A stretch of DNA of 64,000 nucleotides from Nocardia sp. CDC159 (GTDB lineage Bacteria > Actinomycetota > Actinomycetes > Mycobacteriales > Mycobacteriaceae), in the NCBI RefSeq assembly GCF_023740735.1, contig NZ_JAMRXH010000006.1, positions 372,001 to 436,000 on the forward strand. Direction: 5' to 3'. The translations under genes were made by a program, and so were the position numbers. Below are positions 35,754-46,752 of the stretch, one piece after another. Numbering within the stretch: the stretch's first letter is position 1; each line of letters opens with the position of its first letter. A model generated the notes under the pieces. The model saw nothing but the letters and a program-made list of their open reading frames with translations. It was not told the DNA's origin and did not search any database.

Positions 35754-37421
35754 CTAGTCTCCGAGCGGGTTGAGCAGGTCGGCCTTGCCCTCGAAGGCGA
35801 ACAGCAGCAGGTCGGTCATGCGGAAGGTGTGAGTGTCGGGGCCGAGGGTGGGGCGCCAGGCCGGTTCCCGGACGATCGAGGTGCGGCTGCCCTCGATGGC
35901 GCGGTGGAAGACCTCGGCGACGATGCGGCCGCCGACGGCGCCGAGCAGTCCGTTGTTGAATTCCGCTTCGCGCAGGATGTAGAACCACAGCGGGGTGTCG
36001 GCGGCGACAGCGGAGCGCTGACCGTCGGTGAGCGCGTCGAGGTTCGCGCCCTGGTTACCCAGCAGGATCTGCTCGCGGGTCAGCGGTTCGACGCCGAAGA
36101 ACTCCGCCATCTGCTGCCCGCTGGCGAGCCGGACCATATGCGCCCTGGTGAGATTGCGGAAGGCCAGGTTGCGGTGGATGTCCGGTACCGTGGTGCCCCG
36201 TCCGCCGAAAGCGCCTGCGGGCAACATGTTCAACGGGTTCACCAGCAGGGTGTCGATGCGTTTGGTCACGTTGCCGCCGCCGGTCGCGACCGGCGGTACC
36301 AGGTCGGGCCGAGCGGCCTCGGTGAAGTCGTAGAGCCTGCGGAAGTCCGCGATCCAGTTGGTCGGCAGCCTGTCCACGGTTCCAGAATTCGGATTGTCCA
36401 GGTCGGGAATCTGGGAACCGGCCTGGAAATTGCCGCTGACGCCGCTGAAGGTGAACAACAGCAGCAGGCTGGCGCTCGGGCCCGGACCGGTGCTGTTGAA
36501 CACCCGATTCCACTCGTAGGCGCCACGAATCATACTGTGGCCGAGCCGATATGCCGCCACGGAGAATTCGATCGGCATCGTCGGCCGCAGGCCGTGCCCC
36601 GTGCATCCCTGGCCCGGCGCCTCGAAGAACCGGCGGCCGTGCCGGAATACGTCGGTGACGATTGCCGGGTCGATGATGCGCGGTAGGAAATCGGTGATCA
36701 GCATCCACTGGTAGTGCCGCACGACCAGCTCGCGGGCCGCGCGGAACAACCGGTGCCCGGACAGTCCGGTCATGGCGAGTGTCTCGGCCACGCGGTTGTG
36801 GAACCGCATGAATGCCAGGTGGGTCTGTGCCACCGCGAGGTTCTCGTCGTTGCGGATATCCGGAATGAGCGGGCGCCGCCGGTCCGCGGCCGTGCCACCG
36901 GCCGCGCCCAGCCGCGGCAGGTCGAAACCCTCCATCTCGACGTTCACCCGCTCGTCCGGAAAATTCGTGGGGGAGGTCGTGCCGACCTTGAGTGTCACGC
37001 CGTCGGCGTTGTAGAAGACCCGGTCACCGGGGTCCTGCGGCCCCCGCCCGTACAGCGAGTCCAGATCGAGAGCGGGTGAGCGGCCCTGCAACAACTCCTC
37101 GACGGTGACGTCTTCACCGAGCTGGGTCGCGGTCCGGTCCATGGTCAGGTCGTGGTCGACGAACTGGCCGAGGTAGGTGAACCCGGCCGGAATCGGCGGT
37201 CCGGCCGAATCCGGTTGCGGGACATCGGCGGTGATGGCGGCCGCCAAGGCGATCCTGATCGCCTCGTCGGTCTGCCCACCCACCGGGCCGAGTCGCGAGA
37301 ATCGAAATCGCCGCAGCTCCTCGATGGTCGAAGGCTGCCGCCTCGCGAGATTACCGTCTCGGTCGAATTCGAACACACCCTCGCCGACGACGAAGAAGCT
37401 CTCGGTACCGTGCCGTTTCAT
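35754..37421 (-). CDS. Animal-type haem peroxidase
   Basis: This 555-residue protein matches the animal haem peroxidase (cyclooxygenase/myeloperoxidase) superfamily. It has TYLGQFVDHDLTMD with distal His90, then LAFMRFHNRVAETLA, and AAYRLGHSMIRGAYEWNRVF with proximal His295. The region near NVEMEGFDLPRLG and RRPLIPDIRNDENL carries the family RND-type motif. No signal peptide is visible, unlike eukaryotic relatives. It would oxidise halides, phenols or lipids with peroxide. The gene is single, with an inverted repeat 25 bases upstream. ATG 37421 (MKRHGTESFFVVG) is natural. Confidence 0.87.
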   Translation of the reverse strand: MKRHGTESFFVVGEGVFEFDRDGNLARRQPSTIEELRRFRFSRLGPVGGQTDEAIRIALAAAITADVPQPDSAGPPIPAGFTYLGQFVDHDLTMDRTATQLGEDVTVEELLQGRSPALDLDSLYGRGPQDPGDRVFYNADGVTLKVGTTSPTNFPDERVNVEMEGFDLPRLGAAGGTAADRRRPLIPDIRNDENLAVAQTHLAFMRFHNRVAETLAMTGLSGHRLFRAARELVVRHYQWMLITDFLPRIIDPAIVTDVFRHGRRFFEAPGQGCTGHGLRPTMPIEFSVAAYRLGHSMIRGAYEWNRVFNSTGPGPSASLLLLFTFSGVSGNFQAGSQIPDLDNPNSGTVDRLPTNWIADFRRLYDFTEAARPDLVPPVATGGGNVTKRIDTLLVNPLNMLPAGAFGGRGTTVPDIHRNLAFRNLTRAHMVRLASGQQMAEFFGVEPLTREQILLGNQGANLDALTDGQRSAVAADTPLWFYILREAEFNNGLLGAVGGRIVAEVFHRAIEGSRTSIVREPAWRPTLGPDTHTFRMTDLLLFAFEGKADLLNPLGD

Positions 37422-37445
37422 GTCAACCTCCGGCCGGGTTTTGGA

Positions 37446-37460
37446 CTAACTATGTGTTAG
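37446..37460. promoter_or_regulatory. Inverted repeat upstream of the peroxidase gene
   Basis: CTAACTATGTGTTAG has perfect arms CTAAC and GTTAG around 5 bases, located 25 bases before the peroxidase ATG. It could bind a TetR or MarR dimer, but no regulator lies next to it. Confidence 0.45.
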
Positions 37461-37568
37461 CTATTCGGCCGGACGTCAACTCCCATTACGATAGGGCAGA
37501 TAACAGAAAGAAATCGTTTCCGATTGATCCCCGCCAACCGCGCGCTGCGTGAACGGATCCGATTCGGG

Positions 37569-38423
37569 TCAGGGCTCGGCGGGCAACGCGAGCGCTGCCT
37601 CGATGGTGGTGTCGAGGAAGGCGAGAGTGTCGCGGCGGCGGGCCAGCGGGTTGCGGTAGCCAAGGCGGCCCTCGGCGTTGTCGGTGCGCAGTGCCAGGCT
37701 TTCGTCGATGATGCGCCGCCAGCGTGGGGCGAACGCGTTTTGGGCATATCTGCCCGCCCCGCATTTGGAGGTCATCGTTGCGGTGGCGAGGAAATGGTGT
37801 AGTCGGCTCACCCCGAGAACCGCCCATACCGGGAACCACGCGCTGAGTCCGATGAGCAGAGGTAGCGGGCGCGGCTGCCGGTGGCGGTGCCACCACGGCC
37901 GCCAATAGGAGCGCAGGTTGTCGATCGTGAACGCGCGCAAGGCATCCGAGTCGGCCCACAGGTCGATCTCGGACGGCTGGGGTCCGCGCAGTGCGATCCC
38001 GTGCCAGGCCAGCTCGCAGAACGTCACGGGGTTGAGCCCGGCCCGGCCGGCCGGAGTGAACCGGCTCTCCTGCGCGCAGGGCACGGCGGGGCAGCCGTCC
38101 GGCCCCGCCGCGAGATCGGCCCAGCAGAGCATCGAGCCGTCGAAGTGCGGTCGCGGATAACAGGCCACGGTGCGGGCGTGCGCCTCGGCCAATGCCGTGA
38201 GCTCCCGCGAACCGGGCTCCGGACGGCGATCGGTCACCGCGATGAAATCGATGTCGCTGGCCGTGCTGAGCCGTCCACGTCCGGCGCCGCCGGCATGAAA
38301 ATCGCCGAGGGCGATCGATCCAACCAGGTAGAAGCCGGTAACCAAGCCGGGTGCCAACTCGTCCACGGTGGTCAGAAAGAGCTTCACACTCCGGCTCACC
38401 TCGGCCGGAAGATCGCTGGGCAT
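37569..38423 (-). CDS. Nucleotidyltransferase of aminoglycoside-adenylyltransferase type
   Basis: ATG 38423 gives 284 residues; an in-frame GTG at 38450 adds nine. The polymerase-beta-like nucleotidyltransferase core has GFYLVGSIALGDF, then SDIDFIAVTDRRP, giving the Gly-Ser and Asp-x-Asp metal ligands around residue 60-80. The C-terminal helical half (TIDNLRSYWRPWWHRHR, LHHFLATATMTSKCGAGRYA) resembles the DUF4111 domain of AadA proteins. Such enzymes adenylylate streptomycin or spectinomycin, but many chromosomal relatives have unknown targets. No mobile context touches it. Resistance is possible, not shown. Confidence 0.75.
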   Translation of the reverse strand: MPSDLPAEVSRSVKLFLTTVDELAPGLVTGFYLVGSIALGDFHAGGAGRGRLSTASDIDFIAVTDRRPEPGSRELTALAEAHARTVACYPRPHFDGSMLCWADLAAGPDGCPAVPCAQESRFTPAGRAGLNPVTFCELAWHGIALRGPQPSEIDLWADSDALRAFTIDNLRSYWRPWWHRHRQPRPLPLLIGLSAWFPVWAVLGVSRLHHFLATATMTSKCGAGRYAQNAFAPRWRRIIDESLALRTDNAEGRLGYRNPLARRRDTLAFLDTTIEAALALPAEP

Positions 38424-38716
38424 ACCCGACAACCTACCGACCACCGCCACACCTGCCGTGGAGATAGCCCGGCCAATTCGCTTGCGTCACCGGCCAACCG
38501 GGAAGATCGACCGCGCCCGAGCGACCCCTCCATGTCACCCGTAGCCGATGTTTACCTCCGGCTACCGCTACGGTTGGCCCCTATGTCCTGGTACTGAATC
38601 AGTCCAGCGAAAACACCATGCCGGGGCATTGATGGCGGCCCCCGAACGGTGCTGAAGATCGGATCGTCGAACGCTTGACGAAGATACTGGCAACCCGATC
38701 GACCCCCGGCGGAAAG

Positions 38717-39214
38717 CTAGTGGGGCAGAAGCAGAATCGCCGCCGCCCCCAGCACATCCACCACCCCGCACCATTCCGACCACGCGCGCGGCACCACGCG
38801 GTTGCGGCGGTGGTGGATCAGATCCCATATGCCGTGGGCCAGCCAGCCCGCGGCGAGGACGGGGCGGGCCAGGGGCTCGGCGAGGGCCAGGACCAGGGCG
38901 GCGATGCCTGCGAAGGCGACGAGGGCGGTGAGCTGGAGGGTCAGTTCGCGGCCGGGGGTCAGATCACGGCGAGCCGCGCCGAAGATCAGATAGATGATGG
39001 CCATGATCGGCAGCAGGGCGGCGAAGGGGGTCAGTTCGGAGGTGCCGTCGGCGAAGAAGAGGACGGACGCGAGGATGGCCAGCAGGGTCGGCCAGCGGTG
39101 TCGCAGGGTGGTGGTCGCGCTGGCGAGGGAGATGCGCACGCCGTTCAGGGTGGCCGATTGGGGGCGGGGGCGCGAGCCGGGGAATTCGCGGCCTCGAAAT
39201 CGGCCGGGCCGCAC
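38717..39214 (-). CDS. Small membrane protein, unknown function
   Basis: The frame from GTG 39214 gives 165 residues. A shorter start at GTG 39139 (VRISLASATTTLRHRW) is just as likely and would give 140. Four membrane segments follow: LLAILASVLFFADG, TPFAALLPIMAIIYLIFGAA, LQLTALVAFAGIAALVLAL, and the C-terminal WCGVVDVLGAAAILLL. HGIWDLIHHRRNRVVPRAWS is a conserved-looking cytosolic loop with His residues. It is divergent from furA. Homologues are probably annotated only as hypothetical membrane proteins. Confidence 0.65.
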   Translation of the reverse strand: MRPGRFRGREFPGSRPRPQSATLNGVRISLASATTTLRHRWPTLLAILASVLFFADGTSELTPFAALLPIMAIIYLIFGAARRDLTPGRELTLQLTALVAFAGIAALVLALAEPLARPVLAAGWLAHGIWDLIHHRRNRVVPRAWSEWCGVVDVLGAAAILLLPH

Positions 39215-39241
39215 GCGGTTAGACCGGATTCAGACAAACCC

Positions 39242-39277
39242 TTGACTCATTCCAGAAAACGGACGAGACTCCTCGGT

Positions 39278-39278
<1 letters not shown>
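39242..39278 (+). promoter_or_regulatory. furA promoter, probably leaderless
   Basis: TTGACT (39242-39247) is followed after 17 bases by GAGACT (39265-39270), and the GTG start codon of furA begins 8 bases later. That leaves no room for a ribosome site. The stretch TTGACTCATTCCAGAAAAC resembles, from memory, the mycobacterial furA promoter, whose AT-rich part FurA itself binds. Confidence 0.55.
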
Positions 39279-41981
<2,703 letters not shown>

Positions 41982-41991
41982 TCTTCACTGT

Positions 41992-42025
41992 CCGAGCCCC
42001 GTCCGCGACGCCGGACGGGGCTCGG
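41992..42025. terminator. Strong hairpin after katG
   Basis: CCGAGCCCCGTCCG and CGGACGGGGCTCGG form a 14-base-pair stem with a 6-base CGACGC loop, starting 11 bases after the katG stop. There is no T-run. It also lies 17 bases beyond the end of the convergent acetyltransferase gene, so it may stop transcription from both sides. Confidence 0.8.
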
Positions 42026-42041
42026 CTCCGTTGGCCCCGAA

Positions 42042-42560
42042 TCAGTTCAGCGGCAGGTGCAGGATGTCGATCACGCGGTCGCCGAGCACGCGGCGGCCCG
42101 CGGGCCGCCAGCCCCAGCGCAGATACATCGCATGGGCCGGAGCCGCCGCATTGACGCACAGGGCCGCGAACGGTTCGGAACGCCCGTGCAGCAGTTCCCG
42201 CAGCAGCGCGCGGCCAAGACCGCGGCCGCGGTGGTCCGGATGCACGGCGAATTCCATGACGGCGAATTTGGGGGCATCGAGAAGCGCTGGGGCCGGGGGT
42301 GTTTCGGCATCGACCCACCAGTCGCCCGGCGGTTTGCGGAAACCGTAGGCCATGCCGATCAGTGCCTCGCCGTCGAGTGCCCGCACCATCGTGAAGCCGG
42401 GCAGCTCGACTTCCTCGCGAAGCAGCTGCCGGAACCGCTCGATGTCCTCGGGACCCTCGTGATACGGGGGTTCGGCGAAGACCAGCCCGTACAGCCGGAC
42501 CAGCGCCTCGATTTGGGCGAGCGCGGCTTCGCGTGCGCCGCGCACGATTGTCGTTCGCAT
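42042..42560 (-). CDS. GNAT family N-acetyltransferase
   Basis: This 172-residue protein has the GNAT acetyl-CoA-binding motif A in FAVMEFAVHPDHRGRGLGRA (Q/R-x-x-G-x-G/A as RGRGLG) and motif B near LCVNAAAPAHAMYLRWGWRP. The N-terminal half (ALVRLYGLVFAEPPYHEGPED) is typical of a subset that acts on small amines or amino groups. The target is unknown. ATG 42560 is natural. It converges on katG with the terminator between. Confidence 0.85.
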   Translation of the reverse strand: MRTTIVRGAREAALAQIEALVRLYGLVFAEPPYHEGPEDIERFRQLLREEVELPGFTMVRALDGEALIGMAYGFRKPPGDWWVDAETPPAPALLDAPKFAVMEFAVHPDHRGRGLGRALLRELLHGRSEPFAALCVNAAAPAHAMYLRWGWRPAGRRVLGDRVIDILHLPLN

Positions 42561-42663
42561 CGCGAATTACTTCACCATCCGGATCGCCGCGCCCGCAACG
42601 GTGGTCAGCCGGCGTAGCGTTGTCCCGGACGCGATTGTGGACGATTCGCCGGGAGGGTGGCCG

Positions 42664-43770
42664 ATGCTGAGTGTGTTTTCGTCGCCGGGGCATTACGTGC
42701 AGGGCCGGAACGCGACCGCGGCGCTGGGGGCGGAGATGGCGCGGCTCGGGATCGGGGGACCGGTGCTGATCGTGGCGGGCGCCAGTGCGCGGCGGCTGCT
42801 GGAGCAGACCTGGGAGCGGTCGCTGGGGGATGCGAAAATCGGGTACTCCGTTCATGATTCGGGCGGGGAGTGCAGTGGTGCGGAGATCGCCCGGATCACC
42901 GACGCGGTGCGCGAGAGCGGCGGTACGGTCGTGCTGGGCGCGGGCGGGGGCAAGGTGCTCGACTCGGCGCGGGCCGTGGCCGACGACCTCGAGTTGCCGA
43001 TGATCAGCTGCCCGACCGCCGCGTCCAGCGACGCGCCGTGCAGCGCGCTGTCGGTGATCTACCGGGAGACGGGCGATTTCGAGGCGTATCAACTGGTTCG
43101 GCGCAATCCGGCGCTCGTGCTGGTCGACACCTCGGTCATCGCGCGGGCGCCGGCGCGGCTGCTCACCGCGGGTATGGGGGATGCGCTGGCCACATGGTTC
43201 GAGGCGCGCACGTGTTCGGCGGCGCGGGTGCGCAATATGCGGGGCGGCGCGTCCACGAGCAGCGCGACCGCGCTGGCCCGGCTGTGTTACGACACGCTGC
43301 TGGCCGATGGGTCGCAGGCGCTGGCGGCGGTGCGCGAGCATGCGGTGACCCCGGCGCTGGAGCGCGTCGTCGAGGCCAATACCCTGCTGTCGGGGCTGGG
43401 TTTCGAATCCTCCGGGCTGGCCGCCGCGCATGCGGTGCACAACGGGCTCACCGCCGCGCCGGGTACCCATTCGTTCCTGCACGGGGAGAAGGTCGCCTTC
43501 GGGGTGCTCACCCAATTGGTGCTCGAGGGCGCACCGGCCGCCGAGGTCGAGACCGTGCTCGGCTTCTGCACGGCGGTGGGCCTGCCCACCACCCTCGCCG
43601 ACCTCGGCCTGGCCGACGCCGATGCGGAAACCCTGTCCGCCATCGCGATCCGCGCCACGGCACCGGGCGAGACGATCCACAACGAACCGTTCGACGTCGA
43701 CGTGGCGATGACGGTGGACGCCCTGCGCGCCGCCGATGCCCTCGGCCGCGGGTGGCGGCGGCCCGGCTGA
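42664..43770 (+). CDS. gldA: Glycerol dehydrogenase, iron-containing ADH superfamily
   Basis: ATG 42664 has GGGAGG 8 bases upstream and gives 368 residues; the open frame begins at 42601. GldA features include LGAGGGKVLDSARAVA (nucleotide binding), CPTAASSDAPCSALSVIY with metal-ligand Asp, GMGDALATWFEARTCSAA, and the metal His residues in AAHAVHNGLTAAPGTHSFLH, then GEKVAFG. It oxidises glycerol to dihydroxyacetone with NAD. It is a single gene, tail to tail with the SRPBCC gene. Confidence 0.88.
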   Translation: MLSVFSSPGHYVQGRNATAALGAEMARLGIGGPVLIVAGASARRLLEQTWERSLGDAKIGYSVHDSGGECSGAEIARITDAVRESGGTVVLGAGGGKVLDSARAVADDLELPMISCPTAASSDAPCSALSVIYRETGDFEAYQLVRRNPALVLVDTSVIARAPARLLTAGMGDALATWFEARTCSAARVRNMRGGASTSSATALARLCYDTLLADGSQALAAVREHAVTPALERVVEANTLLSGLGFESSGLAAAHAVHNGLTAAPGTHSFLHGEKVAFGVLTQLVLEGAPAAEVETVLGFCTAVGLPTTLADLGLADADAETLSAIAIRATAPGETIHNEPFDVDVAMTVDALRAADALGRGWRRPG

Positions 43771-43776
43771 TCCGGC

Positions 43777-44217
43777 TCACGCCTCGGTTCGGTCGAGCTC
43801 CTCACGCAGCCGCGCCAGCAGCACCCGCCAGCCGCGTTCCATGGCGTGGCGGGCCATCTGCTGACGGCGGTCCTCGAGGTCGAATCCGGTCTGGGTCAAC
43901 AGCAGCCGGGTGCCGCGGCCCTGGCGGCGCACGGTCCAGTCGACCACCCAGCGGGCGGGGTGGCGGGCGCGCAGATCGATCCAGCTGAAGGTCAGTCGCT
44001 CGATCGGCCGTACGGTGAGGACCTCACAGGCGATTTCGCCCTTGGGGGCGGTGAGGATGAAATGCGTTCCGACCGAGGGCTCGAAGCCGGTGGAGGGCAT
44101 CAGCCAGCGGCCGTGTACGTCCGGCTCGGTCAGCGCGCGCCAGACCGCGTCGGGTAGCTGCGGGAAGAAACTTCCGATCTCGACCGCGGCGGGATTCAGC
44201 TCGGCATCGGGCATCAT
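43777..44217 (-). CDS. SRPBCC/AHSA1-like protein
   Basis: This 146-residue protein has the START-like lipid-pocket fold: PDAVWRALTEPDVHGRWLMP near the N-terminus, a beta sheet with FEPSVGTHFILTAPKGEIAC and RLTFSWIDLRARH, and a long C-terminal helix (RRQQMARHAMERGWRVLLARL). Such proteins bind hydrophobic ligands. The ligand is unknown. Two Met codons start the frame (MMPDAEL), either of which could be used. Confidence 0.8.
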   Translation of the reverse strand: MMPDAELNPAAVEIGSFFPQLPDAVWRALTEPDVHGRWLMPSTGFEPSVGTHFILTAPKGEIACEVLTVRPIERLTFSWIDLRARHPARWVVDWTVRRQGRGTRLLLTQTGFDLEDRRQQMARHAMERGWRVLLARLREELDRTEA

Positions 44218-44390
44218 CGGCGCACCTCCTCGACGAAGTCGATCATGCCGTTCAGCATTTCACGGTCGATTGCCGACACGCGGAAAAGACGACGCCCCGA
44301 TTGCTGGGGGCGTTGCGAGCAAAGTTGTAACGTGTTCTAGTGGTGGGAAGCGAGCCTTCCCGCGCCGGAACACGAGGAGACGACCACGTC

Positions 44391-45512
44391 ATGCGTACCG
44401 AGATCTGCGAACGACTGGGGATCGACGTCCCGATCTTCGCCTTCACCCACTGCCGCGATGTGGCCGCGGCGGTGAGCAATGCGGGCGGGCTCGGGGTGCT
44501 GGGCGCGGTCGGCTTCACCGCCGAACAGCTCGAGGTCGAACTGGCGTGGCTGGACGAGCATGTGCACGGCGTGTATGGGGTGGATCTGGTCATTCCGTCC
44601 AAATACGAGGGCAAGGGCATCGAGGGGTTGTCGCCGCGGGAGCTGGAAGCCGAACTGGCCAAACTGGTTCCCCAAGGTCATCGCGATTTCGCGGAGAAGA
44701 TTCTCGCCGACCACGGGGTGCCGCGGCTGCCCGACGGGGAACAGCACAATCAGCTGCTGGGCTGGACCGCCACCACCGCCGCCCCGCAGGTGGAGGTGAT
44801 CCTGCGCCACCCCAAGGCGAAACTGGTGGCCAATGCGCTGGGCACCCCGCCCGACGAGGTGATCAAGCAGGTGCAGGAGTCGGGGCGGTTGATCGGCGCG
44901 CTGTGTGGATCGGTCAAACACGCGCTCGACCACAAGCGCGCCGGACTGGATTTCGTTGTCTGCCAGGGCACCGAGGGCGGCGGGCACTGCGGGGAGATCT
45001 CCTCGCTGGTGCTGTGGCCGCAGGTCGTCGACGCGGTGGGCGAGCTGCCGGTGCTGGCGGCCGGTGGCATCGGCAACGGACGTCAGGTCGCGGCCGCGCT
45101 CGCGATGGGTGCGGCGGGCGCGTGGACGGGGTCGATCTGGCTGACGGTCGAGGAGGCGAACGTCCCGCCCGCGCAGATGCAGACCTATATCGACGCGAGC
45201 AGCCACGACACCGTCCGGTCGCGGTCGTGGACCGGTAAGCCGTGCCGGATGCTGCGCAACGACTGGACCGATGCCTGGGAGAGCGCCGACACACCCGACC
45301 CGCTGCCCATGCCGCTGCAGATGATGGTCGCCCTGGACGGGGTCAAGCGCGGCCACCGGTATCCCGAGGCGGCCAAGGACGTCAACTTCAATCCGGTCGG
45401 TCAGGTGGTCGGCATGATGACCAGGGTCGAGCGCACCGCCGATGTCATGCGGCGGTTGATCGAGGAGTATCTGAGCGCCTGCGAGCGGCTGAACAAGCTC
45501 AACGACGCCTGA
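44391..45512 (+). CDS. Nitronate monooxygenase-family flavoprotein
   Basis: ATG 44391 gives 373 residues with GAGGAG about 12 bases upstream; the frame opens at 44340. This is an FMN TIM-barrel enzyme of the nitronate monooxygenase/2-nitropropane dioxygenase family. It has RTEICERLGIDVPIFAFTHC, VSNAGGLGVLGAVGF, FVVCQGTEGGGHCGEISSLV and VLAAGGIGNGRQVAAALAMG (two phosphate-binding motifs). The His of GGHCGE is the usual catalytic position. An insertion with QHNQLLGWTATTAAPQVEVI differs from the best-known enzymes. It probably detoxifies propionate 3-nitronate or a related compound. Confidence 0.82.
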   Translation: MRTEICERLGIDVPIFAFTHCRDVAAAVSNAGGLGVLGAVGFTAEQLEVELAWLDEHVHGVYGVDLVIPSKYEGKGIEGLSPRELEAELAKLVPQGHRDFAEKILADHGVPRLPDGEQHNQLLGWTATTAAPQVEVILRHPKAKLVANALGTPPDEVIKQVQESGRLIGALCGSVKHALDHKRAGLDFVVCQGTEGGGHCGEISSLVLWPQVVDAVGELPVLAAGGIGNGRQVAAALAMGAAGAWTGSIWLTVEEANVPPAQMQTYIDASSHDTVRSRSWTGKPCRMLRNDWTDAWESADTPDPLPMPLQMMVALDGVKRGHRYPEAAKDVNFNPVGQVVGMMTRVERTADVMRRLIEEYLSACERLNKLNDA

Positions 45513-45531
45513 TCTCGCGTAGCATCGGGCG

Positions 45532-45930
45532 GTGAGTTTCGCACGGCTGGCGCTGATCTCGCTCGACTGTGCCGACGAGGAGGAGCTCGCGTCGTTCTGG
45601 GCGCGGCTGCTCGGCGGTGAAATCGTCTATCGCACCGACAATGTCGCGCTGGTGCACGCCGAGCGCGCCGCGCTGACGGCCATCCGGGTGCCCGATTACC
45701 GCCCGCCGAGCTGGCCGGACGGGCCGAGGCCCAAACATATTCACCTCGATCTGGTGGTGGACGATCTGGACGCCGGTCAGCGGGAGGCGGTGCGGCTGGG
45801 CGCGCGGGTCGCGGCCGTGCAACCGGGGCCGGAACGCTGGCGGGTGCTGTTCGACCCGGCCGGGCATCCGTTCTGCCTGACGACGCACCTGCCGTTGTTG
45901 CCGCTGAGTGGCCCGGCGGGCCGGAAGTAG
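45532..45930 (+). CDS. Glyoxalase/VOC-fold protein
   Basis: This 132-residue protein begins MSFARLALISLDCADEEELA and shows the beta-alpha-beta-beta-beta pairs of vicinal-oxygen-chelate proteins: FWARLLGGEIVYRTDNVALV, then KHIHLDLVVDDLDAGQREAV with metal-type His, then RVLFDPAGHPFCLTT. It is a single small domain, as in the Glyoxalase_6 group. The reaction is unknown. It follows the nitronate monooxygenase gene by 19 bases and may be co-transcribed with it. Confidence 0.82.
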   Translation: MSFARLALISLDCADEEELASFWARLLGGEIVYRTDNVALVHAERAALTAIRVPDYRPPSWPDGPRPKHIHLDLVVDDLDAGQREAVRLGARVAAVQPGPERWRVLFDPAGHPFCLTTHLPLLPLSGPAGRK

Positions 45931-46110
45931 AGTCGCCGCCGTTGCCGCTGGGTGGCCGGACGACGCCGCGGAGTGGCCGGGCGAGTCCGAAGCGAGGTCG
46001 CCGCGACTGCTGCCGCGCCGCCGGATGCGCGGGAAATAAGGGCGCCGCCACGGAAATTGGGGGCCGTGGCCTGTGCGACGAGCGTGGATCGCGCGGCTAG
46101 GGTTGCGAGC

Positions 46111-46614
46111 ATGACCGAATCTCTGCGAGGGGCGCTGGGGTTTGCGGGTTATGGGCTCGTGGCGGTGCTGTCGGGTTTCGGCGGTGCGGGGTTGCGGGCG
46201 TGGGCGGCGCGGCGGCTGCTCGGGCGCGAACCGTTCGCGGAGCGGGCCGGAGTGGGCGGGCGGGCACTGCATCTGGTGCTGTCGGTCGTGGTCGGACTGG
46301 TCGCGTGGTTTGTACTGTTTCTGATCTGTATCGCGCTGGTGCGTGGGATCGCGTACCCGTCGGTCGGTGGGGGCGACTACGAAAACTCCTGGGGCGGACC
46401 GACGCTGGCGGGGGCGTGGGCGGTGCATGCGCTGCTGGCGATCGCGGTGGTGCTGCCGATCGGAACGCTGCTGATCGCGGCGCTGGGGGTGCTGCAATTC
46501 GCCTTCGCCCGGCGGCTGCTCGTGCGGGCGGGGGCGTGGTGGCCGCTGCCGGTCGCCGTGCTGGTGACGATGGCGGGGGCGCTGTTCTTCGTGGCGTGGA
46601 CGCACCAGGCCTAG
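46111..46614 (+). CDS. Membrane protein, unknown function
   Basis: ATG 46111 (MTESLRGALGFAGYGLVAVL) gives 167 residues. Four membrane segments are predicted: around residues 8-28, 50-75 (LHLVLSVVVGLVAWFVLFLI), 100-130 (AVHALLAIAVVLPIGTLLIA) and the C-terminal PLPVAVLVTMAGALFFVAW. No motif of a known transporter is present. There is no ribosome site, so a leaderless start is possible. The 180 bases before it, after the VOC gene, look non-coding. Confidence 0.68.
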   Translation: MTESLRGALGFAGYGLVAVLSGFGGAGLRAWAARRLLGREPFAERAGVGGRALHLVLSVVVGLVAWFVLFLICIALVRGIAYPSVGGGDYENSWGGPTLAGAWAVHALLAIAVVLPIGTLLIAALGVLQFAFARRLLVRAGAWWPLPVAVLVTMAGALFFVAWTHQA

Positions 46615-46752
46615 CAACCGCGACACTCCGTAGGGCGCAGTGAGATTAGCTACAGTTGCAGGAGTCGTCCGTTCCACGGTGTGACTCCGGCAACTGAAGG
46701 CGTTGTCCCGCTTGCCGATTGTCGGCACCGGTTGCCAGTGTGGTTGCCCGAG

